NCBI GenBank assembly: GCA_030637135.1
Contig: DAOVVO010000020.1
Coordinates: 1-15,407 of the forward strand
From: Nitrospirota bacterium
GTDB taxonomy: Bacteria; Nitrospirota; Thermodesulfovibrionia; UBA6902; BMS3Bbin08
Direction of reading: 5' to 3'
Length of the DNA: 15,407 nucleotides
The notes under the pieces: model-generated
Database searches by the model: none
What the model saw: the letters and a program-made list of their open reading frames with translations, nothing else
What the model was told of the DNA's origin: nothing
Shown: piece after piece, positions 5,082 through 12,842 of the stretch
How the letters are laid out: each line of letters starts with the position of its first letter
Position numbering within the stretch: position 1 is the stretch's first letter
Translations under genes and position numbers: made by a program

Positions 5082-7514
5082 ATGTTTGAGAAATTTACAG
5101 AAAGAGGACGCAGGGTAATTATTTATGCAAAAGAAGAGGCTGAAAAACGCCAGAATGATTACCTTGGTACAGAGCACCTGCTCCTTGCTATTCTGAGGGA
5201 AGAAGACAGCCTCCCTGTATTAATTATGAAAAAAATGGGAGTGTCTGTTGACGAATTGAGGCTTGAAATAGAAAGAAACCTTCCCACCGGTTCAAATGTC
5301 CTTACCTTTGGTGATATCCCTTTTACACCGAGAGCAAAAAAGGTCCTCGAACTGGCTGTAGAGGAAGCCAGATTGCTGGGTCACAGCTATATCGGTAGTG
5401 AACATCTACTTATCGGTATAATCCGCGAAGATGAAGGTATTGCAGGGAAAATACTCCGGAGTCTCGGTGCAAATCTTTTAAGCTCGCGACAACTCGCGAT
5501 CAATTTCACTTCCAGGGGACAGCAACACATATTAAAGGATAGAAAGGGGCATACCCCTGCTCTTGATGACTTTGGAAGAGACCTTACCCAACTATCAAGA
5601 GAAAATAAACTTGACCCCGTTATAGGCAGAGAAGACGAGATCGAGAGAGTTTTGCAAATTTTGGGCAGAAGGGTAAAAAATAACCCTGTCATTATAGGGG
5701 AAGCAGGTGTTGGAAAGACAGCAATCGTTGAAGGCCTTGCTCAAAAGATTGTCTCTGAAGATGTGCCTGAAAATCTTCTCAATAAGAGAATAGTCAGCCT
5801 TGACCTCGGGGCACTGGTTGCAGGCACAAAATACAGAGGGCAATTTGAAGAAAGACTTAAGCTCGTCATGAAAGAGATAGTTCAGTCTGACAATGTCATT
5901 ATATTCATAGATGAACTTCATTCTTTAGTGGGCGCTGGCGCTGCAGAAGGCTCGATTGATGCCTCTAATATGCTTAAACCGGCGCTCTCGAGAGGCGAGA
6001 TACAGTGCATAGGTGCTACAACGCCTGACGAATACAGGAAATATATTGAAAAAGACGGGGCGCTCGAGAGGCGTTTTCAACCTATATTCCTCCAGCCGCC
6101 CTCTATAGATGAAACCATAAAGATATTAAAAGGGCTCAAGAACAGATATGAGATTCATCACAGAGTAAAAATTAGCAGTGAGGCTATAAAAGTATGCGTT
6201 ACGCTGTCTGAGCGGTATATTGCTGAACGATTTCTCCCTGACAAGGCTATTGATGTTATGGATGAAACTGGTGCGAGGATCAAACTCAAGAAATTTACCA
6301 TGCCCCCTGAGCTTAAAGAGCTTGAGAAAGAATTAAAGAGACTTAACAAAGAGAAAAATCTTTATGCAAAGCTTCATGATTTTACAAAAAGCGCATCTAT
6401 AAAAAGTGAAGAAGAAAGAATTAAAACTCTCTATGATGAACTTTACAAGAGATGGCGAGAAAATCAGCAGAAGGACATTTATGAAATAAAGGCAGATGAT
6501 ATTGCTTATACAGTTTCAAAAATAACCGGAATACCACTTTCCAAATTAGAGGAAAAAGAATCTCAGAAACTACTCCGTATGGAGGAAGAGATTCATAACA
6601 GGATTATTGCTCAGGATGAGGCGGTAAAGGCTGTTTCAAAGGCTGTGAGGAGGTCACGTGCAGGTCTCAAAACAAGGAAGCGGCCGATAGGTTCATTTTT
6701 CTTTCTCGGTCCTACGGGTGTTGGAAAAACAGAACTTGCAAAGGCATTGGCAGAATTTCTCTTCAATGATGAAAATGCACTTGTAAAAATTGACATGTCA
6801 GAATATTTAGAGCGGTTCAATGTTTCCCGCCTGACAGGGTCTCCTCCTGGATATGTTGGTTACGAGGAGGGCGGACAGTTAACCGAGACTGTGCGGAGAA
6901 GACCGTATTCAGTGGTTCTTTTTGATGAAATTGAAAAAGCACATCCTGATGTTTTCAATATCCTGCTGCAGGTTCTGGATGAGGGTGTGCTTACTGATAA
7001 TTTTGGAAGAAAAGTTAACTTTAAGAATACAGTTATTATTATGACTTCCAATCTTGGTACGAGACTTACCGAAAAAACTACTCCTCTTGGATTTCAGAAG
7101 CCATCGAATGAAAGCACGTATAAAAAAATAAAGACCAGCGTATTAAACGAGTTAAAGGAAACGTTTAACCCCGAGTTTTTAAACAGGGTTGACGAAATTG
7201 TGGTTTTTCACCCTCTTGAAAAAGAACACTTAGTGGAAATCGTGGATTTACTCATGATTGAACTGAACAAGCAGCTGCTTGAAAGGGACCTCGCAGTCGA
7301 ACTCAGTAGCGAGGTGGTCGAGTGGTTAATTAAAAATAATTTTCAGCCATTTTACGGTGCACGGCCGATGAGAAGGGCTGTTCAGAAAAATATTGAGGAC
7401 CCTCTTTCTGAAGAACTTCTGAAAGGCAAATTCAAAGACGCTAAAAAGATTAAAGTAATCCTTGAGGACGACCACCCTGTATTTATAGAAGATGAAGTAG
7501 CAGTGCTGGTTTAA
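5082..7514 (+). CDS. clpC: ATP-dependent Clp protease ATP-binding subunit ClpC
   Basis: ClpC is a hexameric AAA+ unfoldase that feeds proteins to ClpP. The 810-residue product starts MFEKFTERGRRVI, the standard ClpC start, followed by two Clp-N repeats (about 1-145). D1 has Walker A GEAGVGKT (206-213), Walker B IIFIDE (273-278) and the arginine pair in ALERRF (327-332). The short middle domain with a UVR-like coiled coil (about 409-455) marks it as ClpC, not ClpB (long M domain) or ClpA (no middle domain). D2 has GPTGVGKT (543-550), VVLFDE (611-616) and the pore-loop GYVGYEEGG (590-598). LGF at 669-671 lies where the ClpP-docking tripeptide is expected, so it should dock to ClpP. No clpP, mcsA/mcsB or ctsR gene is nearby, unlike the Firmicutes operon. 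Only AAAGG two bases from the ATG resembles a ribosome-binding site. Confidence 0.98.
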   Translation: MFEKFTERGRRVIIYAKEEAEKRQNDYLGTEHLLLAILREEDSLPVLIMKKMGVSVDELRLEIERNLPTGSNVLTFGDIPFTPRAKKVLELAVEEARLLGHSYIGSEHLLIGIIREDEGIAGKILRSLGANLLSSRQLAINFTSRGQQHILKDRKGHTPALDDFGRDLTQLSRENKLDPVIGREDEIERVLQILGRRVKNNPVIIGEAGVGKTAIVEGLAQKIVSEDVPENLLNKRIVSLDLGALVAGTKYRGQFEERLKLVMKEIVQSDNVIIFIDELHSLVGAGAAEGSIDASNMLKPALSRGEIQCIGATTPDEYRKYIEKDGALERRFQPIFLQPPSIDETIKILKGLKNRYEIHHRVKISSEAIKVCVTLSERYIAERFLPDKAIDVMDETGARIKLKKFTMPPELKELEKELKRLNKEKNLYAKLHDFTKSASIKSEEERIKTLYDELYKRWRENQQKDIYEIKADDIAYTVSKITGIPLSKLEEKESQKLLRMEEEIHNRIIAQDEAVKAVSKAVRRSRAGLKTRKRPIGSFFFLGPTGVGKTELAKALAEFLFNDENALVKIDMSEYLERFNVSRLTGSPPGYVGYEEGGQLTETVRRRPYSVVLFDEIEKAHPDVFNILLQVLDEGVLTDNFGRKVNFKNTVIIMTSNLGTRLTEKTTPLGFQKPSNESTYKKIKTSVLNELKETFNPEFLNRVDEIVVFHPLEKEHLVEIVDLLMIELNKQLLERDLAVELSSEVVEWLIKNNFQPFYGARPMRRAVQKNIEDPLSEELLKGKFKDAKKIKVILEDDHPVFIEDEVAVLV

Positions 7515-7659
7515 TAAACAACACATCATTATCTGCTGCAACTACCCCATGCTTTTCATCAATTTCATTTTTATTGAGTACTTTCAGGCAACAACAAGTA
7601 CAGAGTTTTGGCATTTTGACGAATAACTTATAACCATACCGGAAACAGCCCTCTCTTGA

Positions 7660-7689
7660 TTGACTTATTTTTCATAAGTATTTTATAGT
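7660..7689 (+). promoter_or_regulatory. Candidate promoter of the yicC unit
   Basis: TTGACT (7660-7665), 18 nt, TATAGT (7684-7689). The predicted start (around 7696) coincides with the yicC ATG at 7697, so the transcript would be leaderless or nearly so, which agrees with the lack of a Shine-Dalgarno sequence there. Confidence 0.5.
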
Positions 7690-7696
7690 TTCACGT

Positions 7697-8548
7697 ATGG
7701 ATGTTCAGTCTATGACAGGGTACGGAGCAGGTGAAACCGGTACGTATAAAGTAGAAGTTCGGTCTACAAACCATAAGAATCTCTATATTCAATTGAATCT
7801 TCCTTCGTATCTATATTTTTATGAAACCGAAATCAGGACTTTAGTAAAAGAGAAATTCAAACGCGGTTATATAGAGCTTTTCTTTTCAAAATTAAAAATG
7901 GAAAATATCAAACTGAAAATAAACCGACCCTTAGCTGAAGAATATTATCAGACACTCGTTTCCCTAAAGAATGAATTATCAATTCATGATACTGTCGGTA
8001 TTAATATTCTGGCCCAGCAAAAGGATATTTTTTATCTCGAAGAGCCGGAGGTTGAAATTCCTGTTTTTCGGGAGACGCTTGAGTCTGCCCTGGAAGAATT
8101 AAAAAAAACACGGATTCAAGAAGGTAAAAATCTGGCAGAGGATATTAATAAACGTATACAGTTACTAAGTGATAACATGAGTGTTCTCGAAGATAAGCGG
8201 ATGGATTTTATAACGAATGCAAAGACGGTGCTCACCGAAAGATTAAAAGACCTTCTCGAAGATCACTCAATAGAAGAATCCCGTCTGATTCAAGAAGTGG
8301 CAATACTTGTGGAACGTTCAGATATTACAGAGGAAATTGTAAGGATTAAGAGCCACTTAAAACACCTGAAAGATGTCCTGGCACAGAGTGACGTTGTAGG
8401 TAAAAAGGCAGGCTTTATTGTGCAGGAGTTACACAGAGAGCTCACTACCATCAATTCAAAGTCACCGGACATCACAATCGCTTCACTGATAGTGGATATG
8501 AAATATGAGGTCGAAAAAATCAGAGAGCAGATACAAAACTTGCAATAA
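7697..8548 (+). CDS. yicC: YicC family endoribonuclease
   Basis: YicC-family proteins (YicC N-terminal plus DUF1732 domains) are endoribonucleases implicated in RNA turnover. The 283-residue product opens with the signature SMTGYG (5-10), followed by VEVRSTNHKNLYI, the usual V-E-x-R-S-x-N-H-R/K region. The C-terminal domain shows ERSDITEEIVRIKSHL and the strongly conserved end GKKAGFIVQELHRELTTINS then SPDITIASLIVDMK and EKIREQIQN. The ATG at 7697 places the signature as expected. No ribosome-binding site precedes it, and a promoter -10 box ends only 8 nt upstream. It is followed after 88 nt by remA-gmk-rpoZ-coaBC, an arrangement seen in many bacteria, which suggests one transcription unit. 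Confidence 0.95.
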   Translation: MDVQSMTGYGAGETGTYKVEVRSTNHKNLYIQLNLPSYLYFYETEIRTLVKEKFKRGYIELFFSKLKMENIKLKINRPLAEEYYQTLVSLKNELSIHDTVGINILAQQKDIFYLEEPEVEIPVFRETLESALEELKKTRIQEGKNLAEDINKRIQLLSDNMSVLEDKRMDFITNAKTVLTERLKDLLEDHSIEESRLIQEVAILVERSDITEEIVRIKSHLKHLKDVLAQSDVVGKKAGFIVQELHRELTTINSKSPDITIASLIVDMKYEVEKIREQIQNLQ

Positions 8549-8636
8549 CGTGAAAAACGGAAGGTTGAAAACAACAGACTCCCTTTTTTTCATTGTTAGT
8601 GCTCAATCCCGCATTTTTTAAGAGGAATTATTGTTA

Positions 8637-8921
8637 ATGAAGAAAAAAGCTCAAACTGGTTTAACTGTATTAAATATAGGTTTTGGAAATGTTGTTTCCA
8701 TGTCGAGAATAATTGCTGTGGTTACGCCGGGGTCTTCTCCTATGAAACGAATGCGCGAAGAAGCCGAGGAAAGGGGGAAATTAATCGATGCAACTCAGGG
8801 AAGAAAGACGAGAGCTATAATTATTACTGATAGTGACCACGTCATCCTTTCCGCACTGCAAGTAGAAACGATCAACCAGAGGTTTTTATCAGGTGGAGAC
8901 AAGAAAAGGAAGAAGATATAA
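8637..8921 (+). CDS. remA: RemA/DUF370 family DNA-binding regulator
   Basis: RemA-type proteins form ring-like oligomers that bind DNA; in Bacillus subtilis RemA activates biofilm-matrix and osmoprotection genes. The product matches the family throughout: LNIGFGNVVSMSRIIAVVTP, then SSPMKRMREEAEERG, LIDATQGRKTRAIIITDSDH and VILSALQVETINQRF, with the basic residues in MSRII and GRKTR that the family uses for DNA contact. ATG 8637 is preferred, with AGAGGA ten nt upstream; a TTG at 8631 (4-nt spacing) would add two residues. The C-terminus is a short Lys/Arg-rich tail (DKKRKKI) that overlaps the gmk start by 29 nt. Outside Firmicutes the role is not established; the location next to gmk is the usual one for this family. 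Confidence 0.93.
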   Translation: MKKKAQTGLTVLNIGFGNVVSMSRIIAVVTPGSSPMKRMREEAEERGKLIDATQGRKTRAIIITDSDHVILSALQVETINQRFLSGGDKKRKKI

Positions 8922-9552
8922 AACGCATTATGAACTCCCGGGGGAAGGGGAATTATTTATTGTATCAGCCCCTTCCGGTGCTGGAAAGACCACCCTCTGC
9001 AGGAAATTAACTGCCATTGTCCCGCGTCTGAAACATTCTGTTTCCTATACCACGAGACCCCGCAGGAAAGGAGAAAAAAATAATGTTGACTATACTTTTA
9101 TCAGTGAGAAAAAATTCAAGGCAATGATTAACAGAGGAGAATTTGTGGAATGGGCTGTAGTTCATGGAAATTTATACGGAACATCTCTAAAAAGACTCAG
9201 GGGATTAATGAAAAAAGGATATGATATAATTCTTGATATAGATGTTCAGGGTGTACTGCAGGTAAAACGCAAGATGAGTGAAGCTGTTTACATTTTTATT
9301 CTGCCACCGTCCATACACGTTTTAAAGAAAAGGCTTACATTCCGGATGTCAGACACTGCCGGAGAGATAGAAAAGCGCGTCAAGAAGGCGAAGGAAGAAA
9401 TTTTAAGTTACAGGAATTATGATTTTATCGTCATTAATGATGATTTAAGAAAAGCACTAAAGGAATTGGAAAGCATTGTTATAGCGAAAAGATTAAAAGT
9501 AAACAGGGTTAAATCAGCATTGCTCAACAAGTCAAGAACTGAAAAATTATAG
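8893..9552 (+). CDS. gmk: Guanylate kinase
   Basis: Gmk phosphorylates GMP to GDP with ATP. The P-loop APSGAGKTT is at residues 26-34, the GMP-binding segment SYTTRPRRKGE at 51-61, VDYTFIS at 65-71, GEFVEWAVVHGNLYGT (82-97) is the GMP lid/binding region, and LDIDVQG at 114-120 is the conserved strand near the active site. Length is 219 aa against about 205 because of an N-terminal extension of about 15 residues before GELFIVSAPSG. GTG 8893 is the best start in this frame: AGAGG lies 10 nt upstream, and a nearby ATG at 8929 is in another frame. The start lies inside remA, so the two are probably translationally coupled. Confidence 0.96.
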   Translation: METRKGRRYKTHYELPGEGELFIVSAPSGAGKTTLCRKLTAIVPRLKHSVSYTTRPRRKGEKNNVDYTFISEKKFKAMINRGEFVEWAVVHGNLYGTSLKRLRGLMKKGYDIILDIDVQGVLQVKRKMSEAVYIFILPPSIHVLKKRLTFRMSDTAGEIEKRVKKAKEEILSYRNYDFIVINDDLRKALKELESIVIAKRLKVNRVKSALLNKSRTEKL

Positions 9553-9580
9553 GTTATTTTTTTAAAAAATATCTTTTATA

Positions 9581-9587
9581 AAGGAGG
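9581..9587 (+). promoter_or_regulatory. Strong Shine-Dalgarno of rpoZ
   Basis: AAGGAGG lies 5 nt before the ATG, the best ribosome-binding site in the window, and fixes the rpoZ start. Confidence 0.85.
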
Positions 9588-9592
9588 TAAAG

Positions 9593-9985
9593 ATGGATTT
9601 AATTTCTTTACCTGTTATATATGACAAAAAAAAATTTGATGGAAGGTACAGGTTTGTGATAGCTGCCGGGAAAAGGGCGAGAAAGTTATTTCAAGGTGCA
9701 AAGCCGAGGATAGCCAGCAAGTCAAAAAAATTAACAACGCTCGCCCTTGAAGAAGTCCTTTCAGATTCAATGCGCATACTTATTGGTGAAGCTGCCATAA
9801 AGGCAAAAGAGGAAGCCAAAAAGCTGTCTTATGGAAGATTGATAGATGAAGCAAAACAAAAAGAGGCACTTCCTGAAGATTTAACGGAAATCGAAAAAGA
9901 CCTTAAGGTCTATCTCCATGAAAAAAGTGCAAGAAAAAATAAACAAGGTATTGACAAAATCTTTACAAAAGAAGGCTCAAAGTAG
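9593..9985 (+). CDS. rpoZ: DNA-directed RNA polymerase omega subunit, long form
   Basis: Omega binds the beta' subunit and helps assemble RNA polymerase. The first ~60 residues are the omega core: DGRYRFVIAAGKRARKLFQG, AKPRI, then KKLTTLALEEVLSD, equivalent to the R-x-x-L-V-x-x-A-A-K-R-A-R and T-x-A-L-E-E motifs. The protein is 130 aa, clearly longer than the common 70-90. The extra C-terminal half is highly charged (Lys/Glu-rich, e.g. KAKEEAKKLSYGRLIDEA) and predicted helical by eye. Extended omegas of this style occur in some non-proteobacterial phyla, as far as I recall. The stop TAG (9983-9985) shares one base with the coaBC GTG, so the two genes are tightly coupled. The assignment rests on the N-terminal half and the gmk-rpoZ-coaBC context. 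Confidence 0.9.
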   Translation: MDLISLPVIYDKKKFDGRYRFVIAAGKRARKLFQGAKPRIASKSKKLTTLALEEVLSDSMRILIGEAAIKAKEEAKKLSYGRLIDEAKQKEALPEDLTEIEKDLKVYLHEKSARKNKQGIDKIFTKEGSK

Positions 9986-11169
9986 TGCTTAATGGGAAGA
10001 ATATACTTTTTGGTGTTACCGGCAGTATAGCAGCCTATAAGTCCTTAGAGATAATAAGAAGATTAACAGAAGAAGGTGCCAGTGTTACCGTTATTATGAG
10101 TGAGTCGGCGTGCCGTTTTGTTTCTCCCCTCACTTTTGAAATAATTTCCGGGAAACCCGTCTATACGGATCTTTTTGAAGGGTATGTGAGACATATCAAT
10201 CTCGTCAAGGAAGCTCATTTATTAATGGTAGCACCTGCAACTGCTAACACGATTAATAAATGTGCATACGGGATTGCAGACAACCTTCTCTGCACAGTCT
10301 GGCTTTCCTATGAAGGGCCTGCACTGATGGCACCTGCGATGAATGCAAGGATGTATAGAAATTCTATCGTACAACAAAACATCAAATCACTTGCACAGAG
10401 AGGTGTAATCTTTGTTGGTCCTGAGTCAGGTGACCTTGCATGCGGTGAAGAGGGAGTGGGCAGAATGTCTGACGTTTCAGACGTTGTTGACACAGTTAAG
10501 TGCATCCTCGCACAAAAAGATTTACGTGGTCACAGGATTCTTGTTACTGCCGGTCCTACGCGTGAATCATTTGACCCTGTGCGATTCATCTCAAACCGTT
10601 CTTCAGGAAGAATGGGCTTTGCTATTGCTGAGGCTGCGCATAGAAGAGGTGCGGAAGTGACCCTTATAAGCGGGCCTTCCATGCTGAAGCCGCCACGAGG
10701 TGTTTCTTTTATTCCTGTTGAAAGGGCTACTGATATGGAAAAAGCTGTTTTAAAGAAGTTTCGTAAAGCAACATCTGCTATCATGGCTGCGGCAGTATGT
10801 GATTATACACCTTCTGAAAGGAATAAATCGAAAATTCCAAAGAAAAAAGATTTTGCACTGAAACTCAGAGAAACTCCTGATATACTTCAGAAATTAGGAA
10901 AGAGAAAAGACAAACGATTACTCATTGGTTTTGCAGCGGAAACTGGCAACGATAAAAAAAGGGCACAAGACAAACTAAAAAGAAAGAACCTTGATTTAAT
11001 AGTATTCAATGATGTTACCCGTAGAGGTGCCGGTTTTGATACCGATACCAACATAGTATCTCTCATGAGCCGGGACGGGGACATACATGATTTACCCTTA
11101 ATGAGAAAAGAAGAAATTGCAGAGAGTATTCTCGATTGGATTGCAAAACACAAGAGTAAACCCCGTTAG
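9985..11169 (+). CDS. coaBC: Bifunctional phosphopantothenoylcysteine decarboxylase / phosphopantothenate-cysteine ligase
   Basis: CoaBC performs two consecutive steps of coenzyme A synthesis: ligation of cysteine to 4'-phosphopantothenate and decarboxylation to 4'-phosphopantetheine. The FMN-dependent CoaC domain (1-~175) has GVTGSIAAYKS (10-20), the active-site His70 (YVRHINL), PAMN (117-120) and the catalytic Cys152 in ACGEEGVGRM. The CoaB domain follows with VTAGPTRESFDPVRFISNRS (187-206), SSGRMG and the K-I-P-K-K region before LRETPDIL. The 394-aa length is normal. The GTG start overlaps the rpoZ stop by one base; its frame gives the canonical beginning MLNGKNILFGVTGSIAAYK. The last codons and the TAG lie inside the left end of a repeat block, so the exact C-terminus (SKPR) is repeat-encoded. 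Confidence 0.97.
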   Translation: MLNGKNILFGVTGSIAAYKSLEIIRRLTEEGASVTVIMSESACRFVSPLTFEIISGKPVYTDLFEGYVRHINLVKEAHLLMVAPATANTINKCAYGIADNLLCTVWLSYEGPALMAPAMNARMYRNSIVQQNIKSLAQRGVIFVGPESGDLACGEEGVGRMSDVSDVVDTVKCILAQKDLRGHRILVTAGPTRESFDPVRFISNRSSGRMGFAIAEAAHRRGAEVTLISGPSMLKPPRGVSFIPVERATDMEKAVLKKFRKATSAIMAAAVCDYTPSERNKSKIPKKKDFALKLRETPDILQKLGKRKDKRLLIGFAAETGNDKKRAQDKLKRKNLDLIVFNDVTRRGAGFDTDTNIVSLMSRDGDIHDLPLMRKEEIAESILDWIAKHKSKPR

Positions 11170-11312
11170 AGATTTTACAATCTCTAACAGTATGCGCCGA
11201 CAGGAGCTTTGTACCCCGTAGGACCTTTGGTCTCTTACGGGGTAAACCACGGTCGGCTTTGAAAGGTAATCACTACACCACTGATTTCATCGGTGACTTT
11301 CTCTAACGGGGT
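11160..11312. repeat. Structured repeat block with 13-bp inverted ends (MITE/REP-like)
   Basis: ACCCCGTTAGAGA at 11160-11172 is the exact inverted partner of TCTCTAACGGGGT at 11300-11312. Inside are three hairpins: GTTAGAGATT-TTAC-AATCTCTAAC (11165-11188, 10 bp), TACCCCGTA plus GGACC around a TTT loop (11212-11244) and CACTGAT-TTC-ATCGGTG (11279-11295). TCTCT(T/A)ACGGGGTAAAC is present twice in direct orientation (11231-11247 and 11300-11316). No T-run follows, so none is a standard terminator. The block overlaps the end of coaBC and fills the gap to aroQ. Confidence 0.7.
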
Positions 11313-11347
11313 AAACTCTAAACCTAAAAATTATATTAGGAGAATGT

Positions 11348-11785
11348 ATGAAAATATTGGTAATTCACGGCCCCAACCTTAATCTTCTCGGTCAAAGAGA
11401 AATCAATGTGTATGGTGATCAATCATTAAAAGAGATTAATAACACCCTTAAAGAGCTTGCAAAGGAACTGGGTATTGAACTTTCTATCAAGCAGAGCAAC
11501 CATGAAGGAGAGATTGTTGATTTTATTCAGGATGCAAAAGACTGCCATGGAATTCTGATTAATCCCGCTGCCTATACACATACCAGTGTTGCAATAAGAG
11601 ATTCAATCGCGGCAGTTGATCTCCCCACCGTTGAAGTTCATCTTTCAAACATCTACAAGAGAGAAGAATTCAGGAAACAATCATTAATAGCTCCCGCCGC
11701 GTTAGGCCAGATATCAGGTTTTGGTCTCCAGAGCTATGTGCTCGGATTAAGAGCCTTGCATACCATGCTTAATGCGAAAAAGTAG
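11348..11785 (+). CDS. aroQ: 3-dehydroquinate dehydratase, type II
   Basis: AroQ removes water from 3-dehydroquinate to give 3-dehydroshikimate, the third step of the shikimate pathway. The 145-aa product begins MKILVIHGPNLNLLGQRE, the family signature, with the catalytic Tyr22 in NVYG just after the Arg17 loop. INPAAYTHTSVA (71-82) holds the substrate-binding Asn72 and His78, VEVHLSN (95-101) contains catalytic His98, and Arg109 is in REEFR. AGGAG 6 nt before the ATG gives a good start. The gene opens the aroQ-pepP-efp-accB-accC run and overlaps pepP by 14 nt. Its leader contains the repeat block described above, which may shield or space it from coaBC transcription. Confidence 0.97.
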   Translation: MKILVIHGPNLNLLGQREINVYGDQSLKEINNTLKELAKELGIELSIKQSNHEGEIVDFIQDAKDCHGILINPAAYTHTSVAIRDSIAAVDLPTVEVHLSNIYKREEFRKQSLIAPAALGQISGFGLQSYVLGLRALHTMLNAKK

Positions 11786-12833
11786 CCTGCTTAAAAGAAG
11801 TATTTCTGAGTTTTGCGTTGATGGAATCCTTATTACCGATATCGCTAATGTCAGATATTTATCCGGTTTTACAGGTTCCTCGGGCTTCTTGATTATAACG
11901 AAAAATCGTCCCATCTTCGTTACTGATTTTCGATACCAGGAACAGGCTAAAAAGGAAGTAAAAAGTTTTAAAATCATAATTCAGAATGTTGAGTTGACAG
12001 AGTGTATCAAGAAGCTTGCGAGTAAATATCGGATACAGAAACTTGGTTTTGAAGCCCACAGTATCAGTTATCAGACGTATAAAAAACTTCTGAGAGACAA
12101 TATAAAATTAAGGGCACTGTTCGATACAGTTGAAGCATTACGTCTTATAAAATCCCGTGAGGAGCTCTCCTGTATTAAAACAGCTATCCGTCGGGCTGAA
12201 AACGCCTTTAAGAAACTCCGGCGATTTATAAAAGTTGGTGTTACTGAACATGAACTTGCCATAAAGCTTGAGGGACTGCTTCGTGAAGAAGGTTGCAAAA
12301 ATGTGCCCTTTGGGGTTATAGTAGCCGCTGGTTTGAGGTCTGCACTTCCCCATGCACAACCAACTAACAAGGCTCTTAAAAGGGGGGATTTTGTGCTCTT
12401 TGACTGGGGAGGTGAATGCGATGGTTACTATTCTGACATGACAAGAACAGTTGCGATAAAGGGCAGGTACTTACAAAAACACAAGGAACTTTATTCTATC
12501 GTACTAAATGCGCAGGAAAGGGCACTTAAAGCAGCACAACCAGGAACAAAGGCTGCATTAATTGATGCCGCTGCAAGAGATTTTATAGCAGCACAAGGTT
12601 ATAAGAAACATTTTGGTCACGGTACAGGGCACGGAATTGGACTTGCAGTTCATGAAAGACCTGTTATATCATGGCAGAGTAAGGACACAGCAGAAGAGGG
12701 GATGGTTTTTACTATTGAGCCGGGTATTTATGTGCCGGGTTTTGGTGGAGTACGGATAGAAGATGTTGTACACATCAAAAAAAATGGTTTAGCGGTTTTA
12801 ACGACTCTCCCGAGAAATTTAAAGGTATTGTAG
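11772..12833 (+). CDS. pepP: Xaa-Pro aminopeptidase/dipeptidase, M24B family
   Basis: M24B peptidases use two metal ions to cleave the bond before proline at the N-terminus of peptides. The creatinase-like N-terminal domain (1-~125) contains NVRYLSGFTGSSG (26-38). The pita-bread catalytic domain carries all five ligands: Asp211 and Asp222 in FDWGGECDGYYSDMTRT, His287 in GHGTGHGIG, Glu316 in FTIEPGIY and Glu330 in GVRIED; His194 in LPHA and His294 in VHE also fit the family. Length is 353 aa, as in the short PepQ/PepP proteins that sit beside efp in many bacteria. The ATG lies inside aroQ, without its own Shine-Dalgarno, so translation is probably coupled. Whether it prefers dipeptides (PepQ) or longer peptides (PepP) cannot be read from the sequence. 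The pairing with efp joins proline-peptide turnover with proline-stall relief. Confidence 0.94.
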   Translation: MRKSSLLKRSISEFCVDGILITDIANVRYLSGFTGSSGFLIITKNRPIFVTDFRYQEQAKKEVKSFKIIIQNVELTECIKKLASKYRIQKLGFEAHSISYQTYKKLLRDNIKLRALFDTVEALRLIKSREELSCIKTAIRRAENAFKKLRRFIKVGVTEHELAIKLEGLLREEGCKNVPFGVIVAAGLRSALPHAQPTNKALKRGDFVLFDWGGECDGYYSDMTRTVAIKGRYLQKHKELYSIVLNAQERALKAAQPGTKAALIDAAARDFIAAQGYKKHFGHGTGHGIGLAVHERPVISWQSKDTAEEGMVFTIEPGIYVPGFGGVRIEDVVHIKKNGLAVLTTLPRNLKVL

Positions 12834-12842
12834 AGGTGAAAA

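Noticed and set aside
8549..8636. Intrinsic terminator between yicC and remA
   Set aside because: There is a T-run near 8584-8590 but only a 4-bp GTTG/CAAC hairpin before it, not directly adjacent.
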